The notes under the pieces are model-generated. The model was not told where the DNA came from and did no database searches. It worked only from the letters and a program-made list of their open reading frames with translations. Below are positions 23,638 through 30,967 of a DNA stretch of 39,062 bases, piece after piece. The translations under genes were made by a program, and so were the position numbers. The stretch covers positions 1 to 39,062 of the forward strand of contig JBJTQN010000051.1 in assembly GCA_046075665.1 (NCBI GenBank), written 5' to 3'. How positions within the stretch are numbered: the first letter of the stretch is position 1; the number at the start of each line of letters is the position of its first letter. The stretch is from CAIRTT01 sp046075665 (GTDB lineage: Bacteria; Armatimonadota; Armatimonadia; Armatimonadales; Armatimonadaceae).

Positions 23638-25059
23638 ATGAGTATTCCCGATAACAGTCGCCTTATCTGGCCAGGGCGCAGCGAAACGCCCATTGAGCCC
23701 CTTCTATCGGCATCTGACATCCACCGATGCGAGCATCACCGGATCGGTGCCCCGGATACATCAACGCGTCTGATCCACGGAGACAACCTTGAAGTACTTC
23801 AATGCCTGGTACGAGACCAACCCCAAAGTGTCGCATGTGTGTATATCGATCCGCCGTTTGGTATCGGGACCGTTTTTCGTACATCACATACATCCGGGAG
23901 CCGGGACACAACCACCAGTGACCCAATCGCTTATCGCGACCAGTGGAGCGGTGGTCTCGAAGGCTACCTGTCGTTTATGCATCCGCGACTCATCCTACTG
24001 CGCGAGCTTTTAACACCGGATGGAGTCATTTTTGTCCACTGCGACTGGCGGGCTAACGCGCATCTTCGCCTGCTCATGGGTGAAATTTTCGGACCGGAGA
24101 ACTTTCGAAATGAGATTCTCTGGCGGCGAGCACCAAACCTTGGAAAGCAAGCAGCATCCAACCAGCTGGGACGCACCTTCGAAAGTATCCTCCTCTTTAG
24201 TCGCAACCCTGGCAAACCACTGCGTGGTCAACACCCTGAAGTCACCACTCCTTACCCACTAACACGGGCCGGACATCCGAAAGGTTGCTTTTTCGATGAA
24301 TCCCGTCACTGTTGGTACACAACCGCGCCGCGGGGCGACTACACGGATGAAAGCATTGCACGCCTCGAAGCCGAAGGCAGGATTCACCGGTCAGCAAGTG
24401 GCACGGTTTACATTAAGTATTTCCTTGAACAAGCTCCTGATGGCAGCTGGGTCAAGCGCCAACGTGTGGACACGCTCTGGGATGACACTGCCGTTCGGCC
24501 ACTTCGACACCGCCCAAAGGCTGAAGACATGGGCTACGACACGCAAAAACCAGAGGGTCTGCTTGAACGCATTGTCAGTTGGGCAACGCGCCCGGGCGAT
24601 ACGGTTTTGGATGCATTTAACGGCTCCGGGACGACAATAACCGTCGCGAGCAAGCTGGGACGAAATGCCATCGGCATCGATGTCGGTGCGGCATCTATTT
24701 CGATTACACGTCGACGCCTTCGCGAGGTATCAAACATCGATCTCTCGGTAGAATCGTGCTCAGCGCCGAACTGTCAGGCTGCGAAACCCGAGTTCATGGC
24801 AAGATGCACGTACACTGCGGGCGGAGATGTCTGTGTGTCCATCAACACGGACTGCGTCACGGCGTGGGGCGTCGGCTACGCAACACCAAGTGGATGGGAA
24901 TGTGTTTGGTACTCGGGGATTATGCGGACCGCAGCATTACCAATGAATGCTCAGTTTCGCATCCCGGAGGGCATCATTCACGAACAATTGACGGTCCACA
25001 TCGAATCGCACGACGACAACTTCTTCGTACCAGTCACTTACTTACCACAAGTGCCATGA
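23638..25059 (+). CDS. Site-specific DNA methyltransferase, beta class (orphan)
   Basis: A protein of 473 residues from the ATG at 23638. The catalytic motif IV DPPF is at 71-74 and the AdoMet-binding motif I (DAFNGSGTT) near 325-333. The order IV before I defines the beta class of N6-adenine/N4-cytosine methyltransferases, related to type III Mod proteins. Family hallmarks VIFVHCDWRANAHLRLLMGE, IFGPENFRNEI and DTQKPEGLLERI are present. In-frame starts at 23470 and 23536 exist, but the 23638 start gives the usual head (S-R-L-I-W-P-G-R) and avoids overlap with the divergent glycosyltransferase. No restriction gene is nearby, so it is an orphan methylase that may act in regulation or protection. 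A C-terminal beta-rich region of about 110 residues follows motif I. Its 3' end overlaps the convergent CAAX protease gene by 18 bases. Confidence 0.87.
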   Translation: MSIPDNSRLIWPGRSETPIEPLLSASDIHRCEHHRIGAPDTSTRLIHGDNLEVLQCLVRDQPQSVACVYIDPPFGIGTVFRTSHTSGSRDTTTSDPIAYRDQWSGGLEGYLSFMHPRLILLRELLTPDGVIFVHCDWRANAHLRLLMGEIFGPENFRNEILWRRAPNLGKQAASNQLGRTFESILLFSRNPGKPLRGQHPEVTTPYPLTRAGHPKGCFFDESRHCWYTTAPRGDYTDESIARLEAEGRIHRSASGTVYIKYFLEQAPDGSWVKRQRVDTLWDDTAVRPLRHRPKAEDMGYDTQKPEGLLERIVSWATRPGDTVLDAFNGSGTTITVASKLGRNAIGIDVGAASISITRRRLREVSNIDLSVESCSAPNCQAAKPEFMARCTYTAGGDVCVSINTDCVTAWGVGYATPSGWECVWYSGIMRTAALPMNAQFRIPEGIIHEQLTVHIESHDDNFFVPVTYLPQVP

Positions 25060-25701
25060 CCGGGTAGTAACGACATAGAGTCCGAGGAGTAGGTTTGTAA
25101 CCGCGTGCATCACGACGCAGGCTCCAACGGACTTGGTTCGTCGTAGCAGCTGATCAGTCAGTAAAGCGTAAGCGACGGCCGCAAGCCACTCTGGGTGAAT
25201 CGATGTAAACGCGGCTGTAACAACGCCGGTTGCGACCCATGAATGGTTTCCGGCGATGACTTTGCGGTAGTCATCCATGTTGTCGATGTAACGCACGAGG
25301 AAACCCCGCCAGAAGAGCTCCTCAATCAACGGAACGACAGCCGCGAGGCCAATAAAGCGCGTTGCTAGCCAAAGCATCCGCAAGCTGGCATCGGGAATTG
25401 CTGTGAATGGGTTAAAACTGCTCCGGCTCCCAATGTGCGGATAAGGAATCTTTTCTATGCCAATCCAGAGAGCGATGCCGATGACACCGAAGAAAGCACC
25501 GGTAATGAAGGCGTTGCGTGATACGGGAAGCTCTGGGCGCCACGACTTAGCCGTTATGGCAAGGATAAGGATTACTAGAGCAATCTTGGCGATGTAGGCT
25601 AGCGGGTACAGGTTAGCCGGAAGTTTGCCTTCAACAACGTTCAGTCCGATGAACGTAACCATCGGGGCAACCCGGCCGCTGCAGGTTTTGAGCAGATTCA
25701 T
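25042..25701 (-). CDS. CAAX (CPBP/Abi) membrane protease, exosortase-associated type
   Basis: A 219-residue polytopic membrane protease. The catalytic motifs are Glu127-Glu128 in IEELFWRGFLVRY with Arg132, His169 in FTSIHPEWLAA, and His199/Asn203 in MHAVTNLLLGLYV. The close of the protein (HAVTNLLLGLYVVTTRSW) and the EELFWRGFL block are like the exosortase-associated CAAX protease-related family (TIGR03008 type). In other bacteria that family accompanies exosortase and PEP-CTERM sorting, but no exosortase or PEP-CTERM tail was seen in this window. It may process a sorted protein or peptide in the membrane. It begins 34 bases after hscB on the same strand and may be read from the isc transcript. 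Confidence 0.83.
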   Translation of the reverse strand: MNLLKTCSGRVAPMVTFIGLNVVEGKLPANLYPLAYIAKIALVILILAITAKSWRPELPVSRNAFITGAFFGVIGIALWIGIEKIPYPHIGSRSSFNPFTAIPDASLRMLWLATRFIGLAAVVPLIEELFWRGFLVRYIDNMDDYRKVIAGNHSWVATGVVTAAFTSIHPEWLAAVAYALLTDQLLRRTKSVGACVVMHAVTNLLLGLYVVTTRSWHLW

Positions 25702-25735
25702 ACCTGGAGATTATTGGCGATGGCACCTGAGAACA

Positions 25736-26284
25736 TCAGGCCAGCACAGCAGCGATTCCATCGGTTACGCGGATGAGATAACCATGGAGCATCAAGGGAG
25801 CTGCGATGTCATCAGCAGTGACGGTTTCGCCAGCTGCCATCCGGTCTAGAGTTGCCCACAGCTGCTCTTCGCACGATGCGAGATCTGCCTTGTAATTGGC
25901 AAGATCAATTGCCAGGGTTGCGCGGTCCGCTGCCTCCCCCATCTGAATGTCTACAAGCGCTTCCTGCGTTTCTAGTATTCGCGCAAACAGCTCTGCTGGC
26001 GGCTGCTGATGCCGAAGGTCATGCAGCTGGATATTGAAAGTATGCTTTAGGATATACGTTGCCCGGGCAAAGACATCCGAGAGGCGTTTCGCGGCATCCG
26101 AAACCAACATGCTGGCAAGTTCGGCATCCGCCTGAACATCCGGGCTTGCTGCTGCAAATCGATCCGGATGATACTTCAGCGTCAAGCGCCGCGCCGCTGC
26201 ACGAACATCGTCAGGGGATTCATTGACAGAGACGCCAAGGATTGTAAAGCAGTCATCCTGCGGCCTGGGAAATGTGGGCTTCAC
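25736..26284 (-). CDS. hscB: Fe-S cluster co-chaperone HscB (J-domain protein)
   Basis: A 182-residue J-domain protein with the HPD motif at residues 39-41 (KYHPDRF) and the following FxxAxxxxxxxA-S-M-L-V-S-D-A-A-K-R-L region, then a C-terminal helical domain typical of HscB (about 170 residues). HscB delivers the IscU scaffold to the Hsp70 HscA and stimulates its ATPase during cluster transfer. The start is GTG at 26284, overlapping the iscA stop as GTGA; no ATG is available before the conserved region. HscB usually has a zinc-binding cysteine set or not depending on lineage; here only Cys12 and Cys138 are visible. It is the last gene of the isc operon, and hscA does not follow. Confidence 0.85.
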   Translation of the reverse strand: MKPTFPRPQDDCFTILGVSVNESPDDVRAAARRLTLKYHPDRFAAASPDVQADAELASMLVSDAAKRLSDVFARATYILKHTFNIQLHDLRHQQPPAELFARILETQEALVDIQMGEAADRATLAIDLANYKADLASCEEQLWATLDRMAAGETVTADDIAAPLMLHGYLIRVTDGIAAVLA

Positions 26285-26637
26285 TTGAGGGTAAACGATG
26301 TTCCGCAGCCACAGGAGCGAACAGCAAGAGGGTTTTGAAAGGTGAAACCACCTTCCATCAAGTTTTTGATGTCGTAGTCAAGTGTGCTCCCGCGGAGGTA
26401 TTTCGCACTCTTGATATCAATCACAAAGTCGACACCATCTTGGGAATAAATGCCATCGAATTCCTCATCGGGGTCGCTTTCCCAATCGATGACATACGAC
26501 AAGCCGGAGCAGCCTCCGCCCCGGACGCCGAGGCGGAGATACTGGCCCTGTTTGCCAAGTCTTTCTTTTTGCCGAAGGACTTGTTTGATGGCACGCTCTG
26601 ATAGGACGACTGGCGCATCAGCGATGGCAGTTTCCAT
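26281..26637 (-). CDS. iscA: Iron-sulfur carrier protein IscA (HesB/A-type)
   Basis: A 118-residue A-type carrier. The three conserved cysteines are present: Cys43 in GGGCSGLSY and Cys109/Cys111 in SCGCGTSF. These ligands bind a [2Fe-2S] or [4Fe-4S] cluster and pass it from IscU to target enzymes in the cytoplasm. It begins 2 bases after the iscU stop and overlaps hscB by four bases. ErpA and SufA share the same motifs, but the position between iscU and hscB supports IscA. Confidence 0.93.
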   Translation of the reverse strand: METAIADAPVVLSERAIKQVLRQKERLGKQGQYLRLGVRGGGCSGLSYVIDWESDPDEEFDGIYSQDGVDFVIDIKSAKYLRGSTLDYDIKNLMEGGFTFQNPLAVRSCGCGTSFTLK

Positions 26638-26639
26638 GA

Positions 26640-27029
26640 TTATTCAGCAATACCGTTCTTCTGGCGGTAGTCCGCAATGGCGGCCTTTATCGCATCTTCA
26701 GCGAGAACGGAGCAGTGAATCTTAACGGGTGGGAGGGCAAGTTCTTCCACGATGTCAGTGTTCTGGAGCTGAAGGGCTTCTTCTAGCGTCTTACCCTTGA
26801 CGAGCTCAGTAGCAAGGCTTGAGGATGCAATCGCAGAGCCACAGCCAAATGTCTTGAACTTTGCATCTTCGATTACGCCATCGGCGTTGATCTTGAGCTG
26901 GAGCTTCATCACGTCGCCGCACTCAGGTGCACCAACGATTCCGGTTCCGACGGTGGTATCGGACTTGTCAAACGAGCCGACATTGCGTGGGTTGTTGTAG
27001 TGATCGAGGACCTTGTCACTGTATGGCAT
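26640..27029 (-). CDS. iscU: Iron-sulfur cluster scaffold IscU
   Basis: A 129-residue scaffold. Cluster ligands Cys37 (APECGDV, with Asp39), Cys63 (FGCGSAI) and Cys106 (HCSVLAEDAI, with His105) are at the same numbers as in E. coli IscU. LPPVK at 99-103 is the recognition sequence for the HscA chaperone. It takes sulfur from IscS and iron to build [2Fe-2S] clusters. Retention of LPPVK suggests that an HscA-like Hsp70 exists elsewhere in the genome. AAAAGGAA lies upstream of the start. A 47-base gap separates it from iscS. Confidence 0.96.
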   Translation of the reverse strand: MPYSDKVLDHYNNPRNVGSFDKSDTTVGTGIVGAPECGDVMKLQLKINADGVIEDAKFKTFGCGSAIASSSLATELVKGKTLEEALQLQNTDIVEELALPPVKIHCSVLAEDAIKAAIADYRQKNGIAE

Positions 27030-27076
27030 TTTTTATATTCCTTTTGGTTTTGTATTCGGCGATGGTTAGAAAGCAA

Positions 27077-28297
27077 CTAATGCGGTTGCCACTGAACGGT
27101 TGAGAGGTCGACACCTTCGAGGTGTAGTTCCCAGAGCGGGGACATTTCACGGAGGCGCGCAACTTCGGAGATAACCTTTTCCGTCACCCACTCGACGTCT
27201 TCAGGCGTCGTAAAGCGCCCTAGGCCAAAGCGGAGAGAGCTATGCGCTAGCTCATCTCCAACACCAAGGGCCTTGAGGACATAGGATGGCTCAAGGGAAG
27301 CGCTCGTACAGGCCGATCCCGATGACAGTGCGACATCACAGAGGCCCATCAAAAGGCTCTCTCCTTCCACAAACCCGAAGGAGATGTTGAGGAGACCTGG
27401 TAGGCGATGCTCGCGATTGCCATTGACCTGACATTCGGGGATTTCTGCAAGGAGGCGGACTTCCATCGCGTCACGCAACGCTTGGAGGCGGGCGGCATCG
27501 GCAGCCATTTCAGCCTGGCAAAGCGCAGCCGCTTCACCAAACCCAACGATTCCGGTCACGTTCAGCGTTCCCGAGCGGAAACCACGCTCGTGTCCTCCAC
27601 CATCGATTTGTGCGGACAAGCGAACACGTGGAGCACGGCGACGAACGTAAAGCGCGCCGATGCCCTTTGGCCCGTACATTTTGTGTGCGGTAAACGATGC
27701 GAGGTCAATGCCAAGCTCTTCTACATTGAATGGAATCTTTCCGACAGCCTGTGTGGCATCGGTGTGGAAGATGATGCCGCGTTCTTTGCAAATGGCACCA
27801 ATCTCGCGGATTGGTTGCAGGACGCCTATTTCGTTGTTCGCTGCCATCACGGAGATGAGAACAGTTTTGTCCGTGATTGCTGCCTTTAGGGCATCGATGT
27901 CAATCAGTCCTGTTTCATCCACCTCAAGGTACGTGACGGACTTTCCGGATGCTTCGAGATGCTTGCAGGTGTCAAGAACTGCTTTATGTTCCGTTACCAC
28001 CGTAATGATGTGGTCGCCTTTTTCGGCATACATTTCAGCGATTCCCTTGATGGCAAGGTTATTTGACTCTGTAGCACCACTGGTAAACACGATTTCGCGA
28101 GGGTCTGCACCGATCAGAGATGCCACCTGAGCGCGTGCTTTGTCCACGGCTTCTTCTGCGGCCCAGCCAAAGGGGTGCGACTTCGATGCTGCATTTCCGT
28201 ATGTGTTACTGAAGAACGGAATGATGGCTTCCACAACCCGTGGATCAGTCCGGGTAGTTGCATTGTTGTCAAGGTAGATGGGCAGAGTAACGCTCAT
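27077..28297 (-). CDS. iscS: Cysteine desulfurase IscS
   Basis: A 406-residue PLP enzyme that removes sulfur from cysteine as a persulfide. PLP lysine is Lys206 (THE block FTAHKMYGPKG), the PLP-contact histidine is in VTEHKAVLDTC, and the persulfide cysteine is Cys330 in SSGSACTSASLEPSYVLKAL. The long active-site loop marks it as group I (IscS/NifS), not SufS. The C-terminus SPLWELHLEGVDLSTVQW is the IscU-docking tail seen in E. coli IscS (SPLWE...GVDL). It follows iscR by 10 bases in the operon and supplies sulfur to IscU, and probably to tRNA thiolation. Confidence 0.97.
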   Translation of the reverse strand: MSVTLPIYLDNNATTRTDPRVVEAIIPFFSNTYGNAASKSHPFGWAAEEAVDKARAQVASLIGADPREIVFTSGATESNNLAIKGIAEMYAEKGDHIITVVTEHKAVLDTCKHLEASGKSVTYLEVDETGLIDIDALKAAITDKTVLISVMAANNEIGVLQPIREIGAICKERGIIFHTDATQAVGKIPFNVEELGIDLASFTAHKMYGPKGIGALYVRRRAPRVRLSAQIDGGGHERGFRSGTLNVTGIVGFGEAAALCQAEMAADAARLQALRDAMEVRLLAEIPECQVNGNREHRLPGLLNISFGFVEGESLLMGLCDVALSSGSACTSASLEPSYVLKALGVGDELAHSSLRFGLGRFTTPEDVEWVTEKVISEVARLREMSPLWELHLEGVDLSTVQWQPH

Positions 28298-28307
28298 TGA
28301 TGTGCTT

Positions 28308-28793
28308 TCATTTATTGGAATTCGTTCCCGCCACAGGGGCGAGCCTTAGCATTGTTGAGTCGGCATAGCGGTCGCCGAGGTGGTTGTAGTCAGTGCGCAT
28401 CACATCTGCAAGGGATGTATCCGCAAGGAGACGCGCAAGTTCGCTCTGAATTTTCGCAAGTGGTCCACGGAGATGACACTTTGATGCCTGCGGACACCCA
28501 CCACTTGTTTCCCAGCACTGAGCGATTGCAAGTGGACCATCGACGGCTTCGACAACGGAGCGAACAGAGACATTCACGGGTTCTTTAATCAGGCGGTATC
28601 CACCCGTCGGCCCTGCCATGCCATCGACCAAACCAGCTTTCGCCAGCGTCTGCATGACCTTTGCCAGCATCTCGACCGGAATCTCGTAATGCGCCGCGAT
28701 CCGCGCCGGACCGACACGCTCACCTTCCGGCTTGGATGCCAGAAACGACAGCGCGAGAAGTGCGTAATCTGCTTTCTTGGTAAAGGTAAACAT
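28308..28793 (-). CDS. iscR: Rrf2-family Fe-S regulator IscR
   Basis: A 161-residue winged-helix regulator. The N-terminal MFTFTKKADYALLALSFLA and GGYRLIKEPVNVSV wing are Rrf2-type. Cluster ligands are Cys93, Cys100 and Cys106 (C-x6-C-x5-C) followed by His107; the first spacing is one residue longer than the C-x5-C-x5-C of E. coli IscR. It senses [2Fe-2S] status and represses its own isc operon when clusters are abundant. It is the first gene of the operon and is divergent from pilB. AAGGAT lies close upstream, partly inside an inverted repeat at 28805-28823. A repeated element at 28822-28846 is a candidate binding site. Confidence 0.93.
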   Translation of the reverse strand: MFTFTKKADYALLALSFLASKPEGERVGPARIAAHYEIPVEMLAKVMQTLAKAGLVDGMAGPTGGYRLIKEPVNVSVRSVVEAVDGPLAIAQCWETSGGCPQASKCHLRGPLAKIQSELARLLADTSLADVMRTDYNHLGDRYADSTMLRLAPVAGTNSNK

Positions 28794-28804
28794 GGCCCAA
28801 ATCC

Positions 28805-28846
28805 TTCGAGAGAAACGCTCGAATCACCGACTAACTCAATCACCGA
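28805..28846 (-). promoter_or_regulatory. iscR: Candidate operator region of the isc operon
   Basis: Read on the minus strand, TCGGTGATT occurs twice 16 bases apart (28846-28838 and 28830-28822), the second preceded by GAGTTAG. The AGTCGGTGAT half loosely resembles the AGTCGG half of type 1 IscR sites. Downstream lies a 6-bp inverted repeat TTCGAG/CTCGAA (28805-28823) that reaches the AAGGAT ribosome site. If the TAATAT at 28861-28866 is the -10 box, the repeats lie just after the transcription start, a normal place for a repressor. Family-based inference only. Confidence 0.35.
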
Positions 28847-28956
28847 TTGTTTTCATCCGTATATTACCCGCTTGGATTGGGTATTTCATCGTGGGTGCTA
28901 TTGGGTTTGTCGCGAAATTACAGATGCTTGAAGTCATGAATTTGGAAGCCTGTTAT

Positions 28957-28986
28957 TTGCACCTAAAATCTGGCCCGTGCTATACT
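28957..28986 (+). promoter_or_regulatory. Probable sigma-70-type promoter of pilB
   Basis: TTGCAC (28957-28962), an 18-base spacer and TATACT (28981-28986). The -10 matches the consensus at five of six bases and the -35 at three. Transcription would start near 28993, giving a leader of about 140 bases. The same TTGCAC hexamer occurs in the candidate promoter of the tRNA-Ser gene at the end of the window. Confidence 0.45.
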
Positions 28987-29085
28987 TTGGACGCATCAGA
29001 CCGTGCGATTGCACCGCCTGCGTCAGCGGATACCCGTTTGGTTGGCAGGAGTTGGTTTTAGTTGTGCGGTAAGCGGCATTGTGCA

Positions 29086-29115
29086 CTGGCCTTGCGGTAT
29101 AAACCGATGGCCCAG
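29086..29115 (+). promoter_or_regulatory. Stable hairpin in the pilB leader
   Basis: CTGGCC (29086-29091) pairs with GG-C-CCAG (29109-29115, one bulged C), and inside it CGGT (29095-29098) pairs with ACCG (29103-29106) around an ATAA loop. It ends two bases before the GAGGG ribosome site (29118-29122). It has no T-run, so it is not a terminator. A known riboswitch consensus such as the c-di-GMP type was looked for and not recognised. Confidence 0.4.
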
Positions 29116-29132
29116 AAGAGGGATATGCACGT

Positions 29133-30899
29133 ATGGCAATGACGGCGAAGAAGTCGGTTGTCGACATCCTGTTGGAGAAGCGTCTGATCACAGCTGAGCA
29201 GGCTGATCAGGCCCGTGCCGCAGGTGGTGACGCTCGTAAGTTTTTGACAGACAAAGGATTTGCTGTCGAAACGGATATATACGCAGCCTGGGCTACATCC
29301 GAAGGTCTGCCATTCGTCGACCTCAATAAGCACAAGCCTGAATCATCTGCACTTAATGTTGTCCCTCAGGCAATCGTTGAGAAGCATAATGCCATTCCGG
29401 TGCGCAAGCAGGAGAATGTGCTTTATGTGGCGATGGTCGATCCTCGCAACATTGTTGCCGTGGATGATATCCGTGTCGCATCCAAGTTAAATGTCCGCGC
29501 TGTCGCAGCGGCGCCCGGCGATATCGCTGCCGCGATAAAGTCGAACTATGCAGGAACTGTATCCGCAGCGCCTGCATCGGTCGTCACTACCGGAGGTGTG
29601 ACATCCGGTGGTGGCAAGGGCATGGAGGCCTTGAACCTCAGTACACTGCAAGGCCTGATGACAGAAGCATCTGTCGGCCGAAATGCAGTGGCCGAAGATG
29701 ATGGTGCAGGTGAAGAGGATGCCGACAAGGCTCCTGTTGTCCGTCTGGTAAACGCCATTCTCGTTCAGGCGATTGACACGGGTGCATCGGATATTCACAT
29801 TGAGCCAAACCGCCGTAACGTGCGTGTCAGGTACCGCATCGACGGTGTTCTTCGCGAAATCATGCCTGTCCCCAAGCTGTTACAGGGACCGGTAATTGCC
29901 CGTTGTAAGATTATGGCCGAAATGAACATCGCTGAGCGACGTGTTCCTCAGGATGGTCGCATCGCATTGCGCCACACGAACAAAGACTACGACATGCGTG
30001 TGTCCTGTCTACCATCGCTATACGGCGAAAAAATCGTTATGCGTATCCTCGATAAGTCATCGACGCAGATCGGTCTTGGCCGCCTTGGCTTCCAAAGCCA
30101 TATTCAGGCGACGATTGAATCGTTGGTCGCACAGCCAAACGGAATGTTTATCGTTACTGGACCGACCGGTTCGGGCAAAACGACGACACTCTACTCCATT
30201 TTGAATAAGCTGAACGTAGCGGATGTAAACATCGTTACCGTTGAGGATCCGGTTGAGTACGAACTGACGGGTGTTACCCAGGTTCAGATCAACAAGAAAG
30301 CCGGTTTGAACTTTGGCAGTGCCCTGCGTTGCTTCCTCCGTCAGGACCCAGACATCATCATGGTCGGAGAAATGCGTGACCTTGAAACTGCGGACATCGC
30401 CATTGAATCGGCGCTTACAGGCCACTTAGTTCTTTCGACGCTTCACACAAACGATGCGCCATCGGCTACTCTCCGTCTTGCTGACATGGGAGTTGAACCC
30501 TTCCTTATCTCCGCAACGCTCATCGGTATTCTTGCCCAGCGTCTCTGCCGTACGGTCTGCGCCAACTGCGTTGAAGACTATATGGAAGTTGCGGTGACGT
30601 TGGCATCCTTCCACTATGACCAATCGGATCCGAATAAGCCAGTTCCGCTAAAGCGTGGTCGTGGCTGTGATGTCTGTGGTGGCACGGGATTCAAGGGACG
30701 GTCTGGTGTGCATGAGCTGATGACGATGAACGATGAATGTTCTGAGCTTGTCGTGCGTCGTGCAACCCTTGTCGATCTTAAGGAAGCCGCACGTCGCAAT
30801 GGCTATCGTGAGATGCGTGAGGATGGCTTGGATAAGATTTTGATGGGAGCGACGACTCCTAAAGAAGTCGCCCGCGTGGTCTTTACAGCAGGTCACTAA
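29133..30899 (+). CDS. pilB: Type IV pilus assembly ATPase PilB
   Basis: A 588-residue GspE/PilB secretion ATPase. Residues about 5-135 form the MshEN-type N-terminal domain, which in relatives can bind c-di-GMP. Then come the GSPII_E N-domain (DTGASDIHIEPN near 212-223), Walker A GPTGSGKTTT near 343-352, Asp box/Walker B DPDIIMVGEMRD near 405-416, the His box STLHTNDAP, and a tetracysteine zinc site (CANC near 475 and CDVCGG near 512). It powers pilin polymerisation from the cytoplasmic side of the inner membrane. GAGGG lies 10 bases before the start; a second in-frame ATG two codons later is possible. A terminator separates it from pilT. No pilC or pilD is visible here. Confidence 0.94.
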   Translation: MAMTAKKSVVDILLEKRLITAEQADQARAAGGDARKFLTDKGFAVETDIYAAWATSEGLPFVDLNKHKPESSALNVVPQAIVEKHNAIPVRKQENVLYVAMVDPRNIVAVDDIRVASKLNVRAVAAAPGDIAAAIKSNYAGTVSAAPASVVTTGGVTSGGGKGMEALNLSTLQGLMTEASVGRNAVAEDDGAGEEDADKAPVVRLVNAILVQAIDTGASDIHIEPNRRNVRVRYRIDGVLREIMPVPKLLQGPVIARCKIMAEMNIAERRVPQDGRIALRHTNKDYDMRVSCLPSLYGEKIVMRILDKSSTQIGLGRLGFQSHIQATIESLVAQPNGMFIVTGPTGSGKTTTLYSILNKLNVADVNIVTVEDPVEYELTGVTQVQINKKAGLNFGSALRCFLRQDPDIIMVGEMRDLETADIAIESALTGHLVLSTLHTNDAPSATLRLADMGVEPFLISATLIGILAQRLCRTVCANCVEDYMEVAVTLASFHYDQSDPNKPVPLKRGRGCDVCGGTGFKGRSGVHELMTMNDECSELVVRRATLVDLKEAARRNGYREMREDGLDKILMGATTPKEVARVVFTAGH

Positions 30900-30920
30900 G
30901 ACCTGTCGTTACTTTCTTCC

Positions 30921-30945
30921 GGGCCCGCCCAGTGCGGGCCCTTTT
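30921..30945 (+). terminator. Rho-independent terminator after pilB
   Basis: GGGCCCGC (30921-30928), loop CCAGT, GCGGGCCC (30934-30941), then TTTT. A perfect GC-rich 8-bp stem 21 bases after the pilB stop. The pilT ribosome site (GGAGG near 30951) follows soon after, so pilT depends on read-through or on a promoter hidden in the pilB end. Confidence 0.85.
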
Positions 30946-30967
30946 CTAGACGGAGGCAAATTTAGCA

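Larger units (their letters stand above)
28794..29132. promoter_or_regulatory. Divergent iscR/pilB regulatory region
   Basis: This 339-bp stretch contains no convincing gene. Seen in it, from the iscR side: an inverted repeat TTCGAG-N7-CTCGAA (28805-28823) at the iscR ribosome site, a direct repeat AATCACCGA (28822-28830 and 28838-28846, 16-base period), and a TAATAT -10-like box on the minus strand (28861-28866). On the pilB side are a TTGCAC-N18-TATACT promoter, a leader of about 140 bases and a stable hairpin before the pilB ribosome site. The rest shows nothing recognisable. Confidence 0.6.

Noticed and set aside
27407..28130. Plus-strand frames of about 160 codons inside iscS
   Set aside because: iscS is certain from its catalytic motifs; the antisense peptides are unlike known proteins.
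29055..29115. Possible c-di-GMP riboswitch before pilB, because ACCGATGG resembles the end of the type I motif
   Set aside because: The GCAAAGCC-type core and the paired stems of that class were not found, so only a generic hairpin is claimed.
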